From positions 1,664,698 to 1,728,697 of the forward strand of contig JAAVVV010000001.1 of NCBI GenBank assembly GCA_023910605.1: DNA of 64,000 nt, written 5' to 3'. How positions within the stretch are numbered: the first letter of the stretch is position 1; the number at the start of each line of letters is the position of its first letter. Source of the stretch: Bosea sp. (in: a-proteobacteria) (GTDB taxonomy: Bacteria; Pseudomonadota; Alphaproteobacteria; Rhizobiales; Beijerinckiaceae). Of the stretch, positions 17,005 to 27,740 are shown piece by piece. Position numbers and translations under genes: made by a program. The notes beneath the pieces were generated by a model. That model saw only the letters and a list, made by a program, of their open reading frames with translations, made no database searches and had not been told where the DNA came from.

Positions 17005-17174
17005 GTTGAACGCCTCGGCCCATGCCCGCCGCCGGTCAGGGCTTCGCTGCGCTCGCCATGATGGCTTTGCAACGGTTCGGACCCCCCATCGCGACCGTCA
17101 ATGATCAGCTTGCTACACATCGACACGGCTTCGCCCCTCTTCCGTTCCGCGCTGCATCGCGGCATGATCCGTCC

Positions 17175-18680
<1,506 letters not shown>

Positions 18681-18699
18681 AGGCCACTGCACTCCCTCA

Positions 18700-18729
18700 T
18701 TCCGGGGCTGGCGCAGCCAGAGCCCGGAA
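18700..18729. repeat. Compact inverted repeat (TTCCGGGGCTGGC / GCCAGAGCCCGGAA)
   Basis: The 13-14 bp arms pair almost fully around a 3-base loop, 20 bp after the xdhA stop and directly before the GIY-YIG remnant. It shares the ATTCCGGGG core with the element at 8838-8965. There is no T-tract. Confidence 0.6.
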
Positions 18730-18745
18730 ACCATGACAACGATCC

Positions 18746-19095
18746 ATGGCGAGGGGCGGTCATGTCCATCTCATGGCCAGCGGCCGGCACGGCACGCTCT
18801 ATCTCGGGGTGAGCCTTGATGCCGTTCGCCGGGCGAGCTTGCATCGGCAATCGCCGATCCGGGGCTTCACGGCAAGTTATGTCGTGAAGCGTCTGGTCTG
18901 GTTCGGGGTTTTCGAAGACATCGCGCTGCGGTCGCGCGCGAAACGGACATCAGGAAATGGCGGCGCCAGTGGAAGATCAGTCTGATCGAGAAGGACGACC
19001 CGGATTGTCTGGATCTGTTCCCGGAGCTGGCGCGGCAATGGACCAGGGATTATGGTCATGGATCACAGGCCCGGCGCGCTCGCGCCGCCCCGTGA
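18746..19095 (+). pseudogene. GIY-YIG nuclease family protein, frameshifted
   Basis: The first frame reads HVHLMASGRHGTLYLGVSL and FTASYVVKRLVWFGVFED, the N-terminal half of a small GIY-YIG domain protein (the usual form is YVYLMASxxNGTLYxGVT). After about 18935 the similarity continues in another frame as DIRKWRRQWKISLIEKDDPD and ends at the TGA 19093-19095. A net shift of minus one (or plus two) bases splits the gene. The GIY tyrosines are also changed (HVH, YLG). Intact relatives are about 95-110 aa. It sits between xdhA and xdhB, an unusual place for such a gene. Confidence 0.8.
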
Positions 19096-19114
19096 TGACG
19101 GAGCGGTTCACCCC

Positions 19115-21460
19115 ATGAATGCCAGCATCCGCACCATTGCCGGTGCGCCGCCCGAGCCGCTGCGCCATGTGCACCAGCCGCTTGCCCATGACAGCGCCAC
19201 GCTGCATGTGCAGGGCTCCGCGGCCTATGTCGACGATCTGCGCGAGCCGGAGGGCACGCTGCATCTCGCCTGCGGGCTCTCGCCCGTGGCGCGCGGCAAC
19301 CTCAAGGCCATGGATCTGTCCCCCGTGCTGGCACATCCCGGCGTCGTCGCTGTGTTCACCGCCGAGGATGTGCCGGGCGTCAACGACGTCTCGCCCTCGA
19401 TCGGGGGTGATCCCATGTTCGCCGAGCGCCGCGTGCTGTTCCATGGCCAGGTGCTGTTCGCCGTGGCCGCCACAACGCGGGACGCTGCCCGGCGGGCCGC
19501 CCGTCTCGCCAGGATTGAGATCGACCCCGAGACGCCGCTGGTCACCGTCGACGACGCCGGGCCGACGGGGGAGAAGGTGCTTGACGATTACAGCTTCGAG
19601 CGCGGCGACATAGAGGGCGCGCTGGCGAACGCGCAGCACAGGGTCGAGGGCGTTTTCCGCATCGGCGGGCAGGAGCATTTCTATCTTGAAGGGCAGGCCG
19701 CTTTCGCCATCCCCAGGGAGGATGGCGAGGTCCTCGTCCATTCCAGCACGCAGCACCCCACCGAGGTGCAGCATGTCGTGGCCAAGGTGCTGGGCCTGCC
19801 TGATGCCTTCGTCATCTGCGAGGTGCGGCGCATGGGCGGCGGCTTCGGCGGCAAGGAGAGCCAGGCCACGCAATGGGCCGCCATCGTGGCGCTGGCCGCG
19901 CACAAGCTCAAGCGCCCCTGCAAGATCCGGCTCGACCGGGATGATGACTTCGCCACCACAGGCAAGCGCCATGACTTCCGCTGCGATTACCGCATCGGCT
20001 TCGATGGCGATGGTCGCATCGAGGCCTATGATGTCGATTATCTTGCACGTTGCGGCTATTCGGCGGATCTGAGCCAGGGTGTGGTCGACCGCGCCATGTT
20101 CCATTCGGATTCGTCCTACTGGCTGCCGGTCACCCGCATCAACACGCGCCGGCTGCGCACCAATACGGTGAGCAACACCGCCTTCCGCGGCTTCGGCGGC
20201 CCGCAGGGGATGCTGATGGCCGAGCGGATGATCGACGAGATCGCCTGGGCCCTCGGGCGCGATCCGCTCGATGTGCGCTATGCCAATCTTTACCGGCCGG
20301 GCGAGGATGTGACGCCCTATGGGCAGACCGTGACCGAACTCGACACGATGCACGCGCTGATCCGTGAGCTGGAGGCGAGGGCCGATTACCGCGCCCGGCG
20401 CAACGAGGTGGCGGCGTTCAACGAAGCATCCCGCCACATCAAGCGAGGCCTTGCTCTCACCCCGGTGAAGTTCGGCATCTCCTTCACGCTGAAGGCGCTG
20501 AACCAGGCGGGAGCGCTGGTCCATGTCTATCAGGACGGCTCGATCCAGCTGAACCATGGCGGCACCGAGATGGGGCAGGGGCTCTACCAGAAGGTGGCCC
20601 AGGTTGTGGCCGAGTGCTTTGGCGTCGATATCGCCCGCGTGCGCATCACCGCCACCACCACCGAGAAGGTGCCGAACACCGGCCCCACGGCTGCGTCATC
20701 GGGCACCGATCTCAACGCCCGCGCGGCGCTGAACGCCGCCGAGGCGATCAGGGGCCGGATGGCGGACCATGCAGCCTCGCTCTGGGGCTGCGAGGCGTCG
20801 GAGATCGCCTTCCGTGATGACCGCGTCTTCCATGCCAACGAGTCGATGGGTTTTGGCGAACTCGCCAGGAAGGCGCATCTCGACCGTGTCCACCTCTCCC
20901 ATGCGGGCTTCTATGCGACGCCGGGCATCACCTGGGATCGCGCGAAGAAGCACGGCAACCCCTTCCTTTACTATGCCTTCGGCGCTGCCTGCGCCGAGGC
21001 CGAGATCGACACGCTGACGGGCGAGAACAGGCTGCGCCGCGTCGACATTCTGCACGATGTCGGAAAATCGCTGAACCCGGCCATCGACATCGGCCAGATC
21101 GAGGGCGGCTTCGTGCAGGGCATGGGCTGGCTCACCACCGAGGAGCTGGTGTTCGATGCCAGGGGCAAGCTGCTGACCCACGCGCCCGCCACCTACAAGA
21201 TCCCCGTCGCCAGCGATGTGCCGGCCGATTTTCGCGTCGCGCTCTATCCCAACGCCAACCGCGCCGATGTCGTCCATGCGAGCAAGGCCGTGGGCGAGCC
21301 TCCGGTGATGCTGGCCAATGCCGTGTTTTCAGCGCTGGCCGATGCCGTCCATGCGCTGAACCCGTCCGCGCGCGTGCCGCTTGATGCGCCGGCCACGCCC
21401 GAAGCCATATTGCGCGCCTGCGAAGCGGTCAGGGGCCGGCCGATGGGAGGGGCGCGTTGA
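19115..21460 (+). CDS. xdhB: Xanthine dehydrogenase large subunit (molybdopterin)
   Basis: This 781-aa catalytic subunit binds the molybdenum cofactor. Typical motifs are VRRMGGGFGGKES (about residues 242-254), TAFRGFGGPQGM, HGGTEMGQGLYQK and the C-terminal HASKAVGEPPVML with the catalytic Glu. The ATG at 19115 begins 20 bp after the end of the broken GIY-YIG gene; the frame is open upstream to 19052. xdhC follows closely. Cofactor synthesis depends on genes elsewhere, and moaA is at 55961-56980. Confidence 0.94.
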   Translation: MNASIRTIAGAPPEPLRHVHQPLAHDSATLHVQGSAAYVDDLREPEGTLHLACGLSPVARGNLKAMDLSPVLAHPGVVAVFTAEDVPGVNDVSPSIGGDPMFAERRVLFHGQVLFAVAATTRDAARRAARLARIEIDPETPLVTVDDAGPTGEKVLDDYSFERGDIEGALANAQHRVEGVFRIGGQEHFYLEGQAAFAIPREDGEVLVHSSTQHPTEVQHVVAKVLGLPDAFVICEVRRMGGGFGGKESQATQWAAIVALAAHKLKRPCKIRLDRDDDFATTGKRHDFRCDYRIGFDGDGRIEAYDVDYLARCGYSADLSQGVVDRAMFHSDSSYWLPVTRINTRRLRTNTVSNTAFRGFGGPQGMLMAERMIDEIAWALGRDPLDVRYANLYRPGEDVTPYGQTVTELDTMHALIRELEARADYRARRNEVAAFNEASRHIKRGLALTPVKFGISFTLKALNQAGALVHVYQDGSIQLNHGGTEMGQGLYQKVAQVVAECFGVDIARVRITATTTEKVPNTGPTAASSGTDLNARAALNAAEAIRGRMADHAASLWGCEASEIAFRDDRVFHANESMGFGELARKAHLDRVHLSHAGFYATPGITWDRAKKHGNPFLYYAFGAACAEAEIDTLTGENRLRRVDILHDVGKSLNPAIDIGQIEGGFVQGMGWLTTEELVFDARGKLLTHAPATYKIPVASDVPADFRVALYPNANRADVVHASKAVGEPPVMLANAVFSALADAVHALNPSARVPLDAPATPEAILRACEAVRGRPMGGAR

Positions 21461-21500
21461 AGCCGCAGCCGCCCCGCCGGACCACATGGGCGACAGCACC

Positions 21501-22379
21501 ATGACGACACCGGCTGCCTTGTTGCTCGGGCGGCTCGCCGGCATCGTGGCGCGCGATGGCGCGGCCACGCTCGTCACTGTGGCCGACACCAGAGGTTCGG
21601 CCCCGCGCGAGCCCGGCGCGATGATGGCGGTGCTCAGGGATGGCAGCTATCTCGGCACCATCGGCGGCGGCGCGCTGGAATGGGAGGCGCAGGTTCTGGC
21701 CCGGCAACTGGCCAGGGCTGGCGAGGGCCTGACCCGGCGCATCGACCGCGCGCTGGGCCCCGACCTTGGCCAGTGCTGCGGCGGGCGCGTTGTCCTCGAT
21801 CTGAGGGTGTTCACCGCGGCCGATGCGGCGGAGCTCGCGCGGCTGCGCCTTGAGGCCGAGGCGCGCGATGGCCGGCAGCCCCTCGCCCTTTTCGGCGCGG
21901 GCCATGTCGGCCGCGCGCTGGCGCTGGCATTGGCGCCGCTGCCCTTCCGCCTGTGCTGGATCGACTCGCGCGACGACGCCTTTCCCCCCCATCTGGCGGC
22001 CAATGCCGAGGCTATGCTGACCGGCGATCCGCCCGCCGCCGTGGCGGCGCTGCCGGCCGGCAGCTTCGTGCTGGTGCTGACCCATGACCATGCGCTGGAT
22101 CTCGCCATCACCGCCGCGGCGCTGTCGCGCGATGATCTGCCCTTCGTGGGGCTGATCGGCTCCGCCACCAAGCGGGCGCGCTTCCAGCGCCGCCTGCGCG
22201 AACTGGGCCTCACCGAGCATCGCATCGCGGGCCTTGCGTGCCCCATCGGACTGCCCGGCATCGCAGGCAAGGAGCCCGCCGTGATCGCTGCCAGCGTTGC
22301 GGCGCAGCTTTTGTCCGTGATGGAGGAGCACCGGGCGGCAACGCGCGCTGATGCCGCCATTCCACGTCCCCGCCCATAA
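21501..22379 (+). CDS. xdhC: Xanthine dehydrogenase accessory protein XdhC
   Basis: This 292-aa protein binds and sulfurates/inserts the molybdenum cofactor into xanthine dehydrogenase. The N-terminal XdhC/CoxI domain includes ATLVTVADTRGSAPREPGAMM and GTIGGGALEWEA; the C-terminal NAD-like domain begins LALFGAGHVGRALA and ends with GIAGKEPAVIAASVAAQLL. The ATG at 21501 gives MTTPAALLLGR; the in-frame ATG at 21486 is equally possible, and neither has a strong ribosome site. It follows xdhB by 40 bp, completing xdhA-xdhB-xdhC. Confidence 0.9.
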   Translation: MTTPAALLLGRLAGIVARDGAATLVTVADTRGSAPREPGAMMAVLRDGSYLGTIGGGALEWEAQVLARQLARAGEGLTRRIDRALGPDLGQCCGGRVVLDLRVFTAADAAELARLRLEAEARDGRQPLALFGAGHVGRALALALAPLPFRLCWIDSRDDAFPPHLAANAEAMLTGDPPAAVAALPAGSFVLVLTHDHALDLAITAAALSRDDLPFVGLIGSATKRARFQRRLRELGLTEHRIAGLACPIGLPGIAGKEPAVIAASVAAQLLSVMEEHRAATRADAAIPRPRP

Positions 22380-22509
22380 ATCGGGCAGCATCGCGGTGGA
22401 CCCCCCTTGCGGCCCGCCGACCGGTCGCGCAAGCTGTCGGGCAATCCCCGGCTGGCGCGGGTTCCGCCGCAAGCGCTGGAGGAGACAGAACAATACGGGA
22501 GGTTTCGAC

Positions 22510-23283
22510 ATGCAATCATTCGCCAGATGGGCCGCCGCTGCGGCCTTCCTCGCTGCCGGCGCCGCGGGCGTGCAGGCGCAGGCCATCACTGAACTCAGGC
22601 TTGGCACCGAGGGCGATTATCCGCCCTTCAACGCGCTGAACGCCAACAAGGAGCTTGTCGGCTTCGAGATCGATTACGGCAACGCGCTGTGCGAGAAGAT
22701 GAAGGTGAAGTGCACCTGGGTGGTGCAGGATTGGGACGGCATCATCCCTGCGCTGCTCGCCAAGAAGTACGACGTCATCATCGCCGGCATGAACGCCACC
22801 GAAGAGCGCGCCAAGCGCGTCGACTTCACCGCCGTCTACACCCGCACGCCGATCTCGATGATCACCGCCAAGTCTGTGACATCTAACGACATGTCGCCCG
22901 CCGCCCTCAAGGGCAAGGCCATCGGCGCGCAGGGCTCCACCATCCACGCAAACTGGCTGGAGAAGCACTACAAGGACGCCAACATCCGCCTCTATCCCAA
23001 GCAGGAGGATGCCAACCTCGACCTCTTGAACGGCCGCCTCGACTATATCGTGGCCGATCGCCTCGCGCTCGAGGACTTCCTCGCCGCCCGCGGCAAGGAT
23101 TGCTGCCGCCTTGTGGGCGACATCCAGCGCGATCCGCAGATCCATGGCCCTGGCGTCGGCATGGCGGTGCGCAAGGAGGACGCCGCCATCAAGGACATGC
23201 TGAACAAGGCCATCGCCGAGTCCCTCGCTGACGGCACCCATGCCCGCATCGCCGCCAAGTGGTTCAAGTTCCCCGTGATGTGA
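22510..23283 (+). CDS. Polar-amino-acid-type ABC transporter substrate-binding protein
   Basis: This 257-aa periplasmic protein of solute-binding family 3 (lysine/arginine/histidine type) has a signal peptide of about 23 residues ending VQAQA. The fold marks are LRLGTEGDYPPFNALN, LVGFEIDYGNALCEKM, WDGIIPALLAKKYDVIIAGM and the TEERAKRVDFT segment. The ATG at 22510 is the start of the signal peptide. It leads an operon with two permeases and stands directly downstream of the xanthine dehydrogenase genes, so a nitrogenous (purine-derived or amino acid) ligand is likely. Confidence 0.88.
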   Translation: MQSFARWAAAAAFLAAGAAGVQAQAITELRLGTEGDYPPFNALNANKELVGFEIDYGNALCEKMKVKCTWVVQDWDGIIPALLAKKYDVIIAGMNATEERAKRVDFTAVYTRTPISMITAKSVTSNDMSPAALKGKAIGAQGSTIHANWLEKHYKDANIRLYPKQEDANLDLLNGRLDYIVADRLALEDFLAARGKDCCRLVGDIQRDPQIHGPGVGMAVRKEDAAIKDMLNKAIAESLADGTHARIAAKWFKFPVM

Positions 23284-23299
23284 GGCCGCGAAAGACGGC

Positions 23300-23395
23300 G
23301 TCACCCCCGGCGGCCTGAAGGGCCGGGAAGGGTATCGGGCCAGCCGTCAGGGCGCCGGGTTCCCTTCCCCTCCGCCTCGCTGCGTCCGGACATGG
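23300..23395. repeat. Intergenic palindromic element with GGGAAGGG core
   Basis: GCCGGGAAGGG near 23321-23331 and GGGTTCCCTTCCCC near 23358-23371 are inverted repeats, followed by CTCGCTGCGTCCGGA. This fills the gap between the binding-protein and first permease genes. The core matches the element at 12938-13042. Confidence 0.55.
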
Positions 23396-23441
23396 CGCCT
23401 CCCTTCCGCTTCGATCCGCCATCCCGGAGCCTCCGCCCTCC

Positions 23442-24167
23442 ATGTTCAGCAACCTCCACTATCTCGGGTTTGGCGATGGCGGCTGGGGCTGGGCTCTGCT
23501 GCAGGGGGCGGGCGTCACCATCTCGATCGCGCTGGCGACGCTGCCCTTCGGGCTGGGTCTGGGCCTCGTCATCGCGCTCATGGCGCGCTCGCAAAGCGCC
23601 GTGGCCCGCTGGTTCGCCACCGTCTACACCACGGTTTTCCGCGGTGTGCCGGAGTTGCTGACGCTCTACATCATCTATTTCGGAGTGCAGATCGTGGTCC
23701 AGCGCATGCTGGAAACCATCGGCATCAAGGGCTTCTCGATCCACCCCTTCGTGGCCGGCATGGTGGCGCTCGGCATCGTGCTCGCAGCCTTTTCGTCCGA
23801 GGTCTGGTCTGGCGCGCTCAACGCCATCCAGAAGGGCCAGCGCGAGGCCGGCGCGGCGCTGGGGCTGTCGAAGGCGCAGGTCTTCCGGTTCATCGTCTTT
23901 CCCCAGCTCATGCGCGTGGCGTTGCCGGGCCTCGGCAACAACTGGATGGTGCTGCTGAAGGAGACCTCGCTCGTCTCCGTCATCACCTTGCAGGACATCA
24001 TGTTCATCGCCCAGCGCGGCTCATCCAACACCAAGGAGCCCTTGCTGTTCTTTACCGCCGCAGCGCTGATCTACCTGTTCTTCTCGCTGATCTCCTCGTG
24101 GCTCTTCGTTCGGCTTGAGCGCCGCTCCAACCGGGGCCAGGCCGCCTTCGGGGGGCAGTTGCGGTGA
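23442..24167 (+). CDS. ABC transporter permease, HisQ-type
   Basis: This 241-aa inner-membrane permease has about five hydrophobic segments and the EAA loop SGALNAIQKGQREAGAALGLSKAQ (about residues 125-148), where the ATPase docks. The N-terminal GAGVTISIALATLPFGLGLGLVIAL is typical of the HisQ/GlnP family. It overlaps the next permease start by four bases (24164-24167). Confidence 0.9.
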   Translation: MFSNLHYLGFGDGGWGWALLQGAGVTISIALATLPFGLGLGLVIALMARSQSAVARWFATVYTTVFRGVPELLTLYIIYFGVQIVVQRMLETIGIKGFSIHPFVAGMVALGIVLAAFSSEVWSGALNAIQKGQREAGAALGLSKAQVFRFIVFPQLMRVALPGLGNNWMVLLKETSLVSVITLQDIMFIAQRGSSNTKEPLLFFTAAALIYLFFSLISSWLFVRLERRSNRGQAAFGGQLR

Positions 24168-24880
24168 GGTGGTGCGATCATCCCGGCTACTGGGTGGGCT
24201 CCGAGGTTTTGCAGAATTATGGCTGCCGCATGGCCACGGGCCTCGGCATCACGCTTCAGCTTGTGGCCATCTCGGTGTCGCTGGGCTTCGTCATCGGGCT
24301 CGGGCTCGCTCTGGCGCGGCTTTACGGCCCGCGCTGGTCGGGAGCGCTGGTTGGCGGCTACACCACCTTCTTCCGGGGCACGCCGCTGCTCTGCCAGCTC
24401 TTCCTGGTTTATTACGGCCTCGGGCAGCTTCGGCCCTTCTGGCAGGATGTCGGCCTGTGGTGGTTCTTCCGCGAGCCCTATTACTGCGCGCTCTTCACCT
24501 TCACCATCAACACGGCGGCCTATCAGGCGGAGGTGCTGCGCGGCGCCATCCAGTCCATTGGCAAGGGCCAGTTCGAGGGCGCCGCCGCGCTCGGCCTGCA
24601 CCGCTGGGCCACGCTGCGCCATGTGGTGCTGCCCCAGGCCATGATCGTGGCGCTGCGCCCGCTGGGAAACGAGCTGATCGTGATGATCAAGTCATCGTCC
24701 GTGGCCTCGCTGGTCACGCTGTTCGATCTGATGGGCGCGACGCGCCTCGCCTTCGCCCGCTCCTTCGATCTCAGCATCTACCTCTACGCAGCGCTCCTCT
24801 ACCTTGCGATGGTGGAGATCATCCGCCGGCTCTGGGATGTGATGGAGCGCAGGCTGACGCGGCATGTGGTGGTCAGATAG
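24164..24880 (+). CDS. ABC transporter permease, HisM-type
   Basis: This 238-aa permease starts at a GTG overlapping the stop of the first permease. It has the EAA loop RGAIQSIGKGQFEGAAALGLHRW (about residues 126-148) and the motif TFFRGTPLLCQLFLVYYGLG near residue 65. Together with the preceding gene it forms the membrane heterodimer. No ATP-binding subunit follows; the next gene is unrelated, so the ATPase must be encoded elsewhere or shared. Confidence 0.9.
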   Translation: MRWCDHPGYWVGSEVLQNYGCRMATGLGITLQLVAISVSLGFVIGLGLALARLYGPRWSGALVGGYTTFFRGTPLLCQLFLVYYGLGQLRPFWQDVGLWWFFREPYYCALFTFTINTAAYQAEVLRGAIQSIGKGQFEGAAALGLHRWATLRHVVLPQAMIVALRPLGNELIVMIKSSSVASLVTLFDLMGATRLAFARSFDLSIYLYAALLYLAMVEIIRRLWDVMERRLTRHVVVR

Positions 24881-24992
24881 ACTTTCGCCACAATCGCCGC
24901 CTAGACAGTGATCGAGGTCTGCGGGGTCTTGATCCATTTGCCAGCCAGTTCATGGCGTAATCCGATCTCCACACGAGGCAAGGAGGCAGGCT

Positions 24993-26798
24993 ATGGCTTT
25001 GGGCGCTCCGTTGGGCAACCCGCCGCATTTCACCTTCGATGTCTTCGATACGACGCTGTGCCGGCTGGTGCATTCGCCCGAGGACCTTCACCTGATCGTT
25101 GGCAGAAAGCTGCTCAGGCAAGGCATCAGCTCCTGCTGCACGCCCGTTTTCGTCGCCTCGCTGCTTCGGCAAGCCGGCATCGATGCTCCCTGCCGGGTCG
25201 GGGCCTCCAGCGAACGCTGCAAGAGCAAGTCCGAGGGGACGCTCGATGACGAGGTCGCGGCGGAGCGTGGCGTTGCCCCGTCCTCCTTCCGGCATCTGGG
25301 CAGCAATGTCGTCGCCGATGTGCGCAATGCCCGGGGCCGGGGCGCCGAATTCTTCACCGGATCGCACCCAACGACGCGCGAGCGCATGCTGGCGGCCTCT
25401 GGCCAAGGCGAATTTCTGGCCTCCGCCATCGCAGGCTCTGCCCGGGCCGCGCGCCTGGCTCAGCCGGAGTCAGGCAAGGAAGGCATCGTGACGGCGTCTG
25501 CCAGCGTCGGGGGGCCGCTGTTCATGGCCTACACGTTATGGGTCCTGCTCGATGTCTTGAAGCGCGGCGGCCGCGCCATCCATTTCCTCGCCCGTGACGG
25601 CCAGATCCTGGCCAGGATCTGCGAGCGGCTGGTGCGCTGGCTCAAGCTCGATGTCGAGGTGCGCTATGTCTACGCATCGCGGCAGGCTTTCCTGCTGCCG
25701 GCGCTGCCGGTGGAGAGCCCCGCCATCGTCGAAGAGGCGCTGGCCCTGGCCTACTATGACGTCGTCACGCTCGGTGAAGCGCTCACCGTGCTGAAGTACA
25801 GCCCCGCGGACATCGCATCGGTTGCCGGAGAATTGCCCTTCGAGATGAGCCGGACATCAGCATCGCTCTCGCCGGAGGAGCGGCGCGCCCTTGTCGGCGC
25901 GCTGCTGGCGCCGTCCCTCCTGGAGCCGCTGCAAGGCCGGGCGCGCGAGGCCCGGGAACCCGCGCTGCGCTATCTCGGGGAGGCCGGGCTGCTGGATGCG
26001 GATGAAGCCTGCATCGTCGATTTCGGGTGGCGGGGGACCACGCAACTGCGGATGCAGAAGCTGCTCGGAAGCCGCGTGAAGCTGCATGGATACTATATCG
26101 GCATCAACAATCCCGTGCTTGGCGCCAACGACAGCCATCAGGCATGGACGAGCGAGATTCCCTGGAATGTCGGCCTGCTGGAGGTCATGGCCGCCGCGGA
26201 TCACACCAGCGTCAAGGGCTTCGCCTTCTCGCAGGACGGCAAGCCGATCTGCTCGCCGCCCGTCCGCGAAAACACCGTTCTGATCGAATGGGGCGCCCTC
26301 GTGCAGCAGGAGGTGGCGCTGCGTTTCGTCGACAATCTGCTGGGCGCTGTGGACCCGGAGCTGTTCAGCGCGCAGGAGATGCAGGCCGCCCTTCAGGCGG
26401 CGGCCATCGATGCCCACCGCCATTTCAGGCTGTCGCCGACCCCGGCGGAGGCGGAAGCCTATGGCGCGATCCCCCACCACGCCGGCGTCACGCACGAGGT
26501 CGCCAAGGATCTGGCTCCGCTCGTGACCAGCGGCGATCTTCTCCGCCATCTGGTCGACAAACGGGCGCGGCGCACGGTGTCAAGCTGGTACACGGGCTCA
26601 TTGGCGCGATCGGCGCGAGCCTCCCTCCTGCCGAGGGTGATGCACGCTTCCATCGAGCTATACCTGCGGCTCCGCGTGCGCCTGTCCTTCAGGCTGAAAC
26701 ACAGGGACATCACGCACGAAGGCCGGCAGCCGCTCAACGACGCAACCGCCGCCCGCCACGCCGCCGGAGCGGATGGCAGGGCTCAGCCGATGGTGTGA
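24993..26798 (+). CDS. HAD-superfamily hydrolase-like protein (COG5610 type) with eroded catalytic motifs
   Basis: This 601-aa protein resembles large HAD-like proteins often found with surface-polysaccharide genes. Motif I is present (FTFDVFDTTLCR, nucleophile D16). The cap region before motif II seems shortened, motif II is ISSCCTPV rather than the usual SDMYL-like stretch, and motif IV reads HLGSNVVADV (residues 101-110), with S104 where relatives have Asp in GDN. The C-terminal two thirds (RAIHFLARDGQILARIC, then DEACIVDFGWRGTTQLRMQ) keep the second conserved domain. No polysaccharide genes are nearby. The phosphatase function may be lost; the C-terminal domain role is unknown. Confidence 0.65.
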   Translation: MALGAPLGNPPHFTFDVFDTTLCRLVHSPEDLHLIVGRKLLRQGISSCCTPVFVASLLRQAGIDAPCRVGASSERCKSKSEGTLDDEVAAERGVAPSSFRHLGSNVVADVRNARGRGAEFFTGSHPTTRERMLAASGQGEFLASAIAGSARAARLAQPESGKEGIVTASASVGGPLFMAYTLWVLLDVLKRGGRAIHFLARDGQILARICERLVRWLKLDVEVRYVYASRQAFLLPALPVESPAIVEEALALAYYDVVTLGEALTVLKYSPADIASVAGELPFEMSRTSASLSPEERRALVGALLAPSLLEPLQGRAREAREPALRYLGEAGLLDADEACIVDFGWRGTTQLRMQKLLGSRVKLHGYYIGINNPVLGANDSHQAWTSEIPWNVGLLEVMAAADHTSVKGFAFSQDGKPICSPPVRENTVLIEWGALVQQEVALRFVDNLLGAVDPELFSAQEMQAALQAAAIDAHRHFRLSPTPAEAEAYGAIPHHAGVTHEVAKDLAPLVTSGDLLRHLVDKRARRTVSSWYTGSLARSARASLLPRVMHASIELYLRLRVRLSFRLKHRDITHEGRQPLNDATAARHAAGADGRAQPMV

Positions 26799-27009
26799 CG
26801 CGGGGCCGCGGGAAGCGCCCTGCAAGTGCATGAGATGATGGCCTCGGGATCGCTTGGCATGCCGCCATGGGCATTTCCGGCATTAGGTAGCAAATGCACC
26901 AACGCAAAGTTGGTCGTTGACACAGGTAGGCCATTGGCCTACAGGTGCTTTGTGCAGCGATTGCCACTGGCTCAAGCTGTGCTTTGGGAGCGCTTTGCAG
27001 GTGGTGGTA
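26799..27009. other. Intergenic, no gene seen; GC drop begins here
   Basis: After the HAD-like gene the composition falls in GC and codon-like periodicity ends. No convincing coding region, RNA or repeat was found in this stretch; it is the left flank of the toxin-antitoxin islet. Confidence 0.5.
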
Positions 27010-27423
27010 ATGCAGAAAGTCGAAAATGTAATTCCGTTTCGGGCTCAAGGACACCCTATCGAGTTCGTGATGACCAAATCATTCGATCGTGACTGTACCA
27101 ATGTTTTGTCGCCGGATGAATGTACTGGTTTAGTGAACTACCTTTCGGCTCACCCAGACAAAGGAGCTGTCATCCGTGGCACTGGCGGCCTCCGCAAGCT
27201 CCGATGGACGGCAAAAGGTCAAGGAAAGCGTGGTGGCGCTAGGATCATTTACTATTTCCGAGACTTGAATTTCCCGCTTTTCTTGCTTGCTGTTTATTCG
27301 AAGGGCCAAAAAATGGACCTTACCCGAGAGAACTACAGGCAAATCGAGGCAAAAGTTGCCTTGGTCTTAGAACGAATGTGTTGGTCCACCGGATTTATCC
27401 GGGTCCCAAACCGGCAAGCTTAG
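27010..27423 (+). CDS. RelE/HigB-like toxin of a type II toxin-antitoxin pair
   Basis: This 137-aa protein matches the RelE/ParE superfamily group in which the toxin gene comes first. Landmarks are GAVIRGTGGLRKLRWTAKGQGKRGGARIIYYF split across two beta strands (about residues 52-85) and FLLAVYSKGQKMDLTRENY. Such proteins cut mRNA on the ribosome. The ATG at 27010 has AGGTGG 6 bp upstream; a later in-frame ATG (MTKSFDRD, residue 21) is a possible shorter start. The antitoxin starts 18 bp after the toxin stop. Lower GC than the flanks suggests horizontal acquisition. Confidence 0.85.
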   Translation: MQKVENVIPFRAQGHPIEFVMTKSFDRDCTNVLSPDECTGLVNYLSAHPDKGAVIRGTGGLRKLRWTAKGQGKRGGARIIYYFRDLNFPLFLLAVYSKGQKMDLTRENYRQIEAKVALVLERMCWSTGFIRVPNRQA

Positions 27424-27441
27424 ATGTACGAGGAGAGAACC

Positions 27442-27735
27442 ATGAACGACGGTCACAAGATAATTGAGGGGCTCGATGACGTGCTCGCTTGGACCGAGGG
27501 TGATCAGTCGGCCGCCCGCATTCTCAAATGGGAGGCTCCGACAAGCATCGATGTTCGTCGGGTGCGCGATAAGCTTGGGATGACGCAGCGCCAGTTTGCC
27601 GCGAGGTTCGGTTTGAAATTGGATACGTTGAGGAATTGGGAGCAAGACAAACGTTGCCCAGATGCGACCGCTCGCGTTTTGCTGACGTTGATTGACCGCG
27701 ACCCTGAGATGGTAAAGCGAGCTCTCGCTATTTGA
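27442..27735 (+). CDS. XRE-family antitoxin partner
   Basis: This 97-aa DNA-binding antitoxin has a helix-turn-helix MTQRQFAARFGLKLDTLRNWE (about residues 49-69) in the C-terminal half. It would neutralise the preceding toxin and repress the operon. The ATG at 27442 has GAGGAGAG 5 bp upstream and was preferred over the in-frame ATG at 27424, which lacks a ribosome site. A strong terminator follows within 6 bp, closing the two-gene operon. Confidence 0.85.
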   Translation: MNDGHKIIEGLDDVLAWTEGDQSAARILKWEAPTSIDVRRVRDKLGMTQRQFAARFGLKLDTLRNWEQDKRCPDATARVLLTLIDRDPEMVKRALAI

Positions 27736-27740
27736 AATAG

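Noticed and set aside
17038-17066. Partial copy of the GTCATTGCGAG-type palindrome in the ade-xdhA gap
   Set aside because: Only one arm-like segment (CTTCGCTGCGCTCGCCATGA) is seen and the pairing arm is missing, so it is not listed as a repeat.
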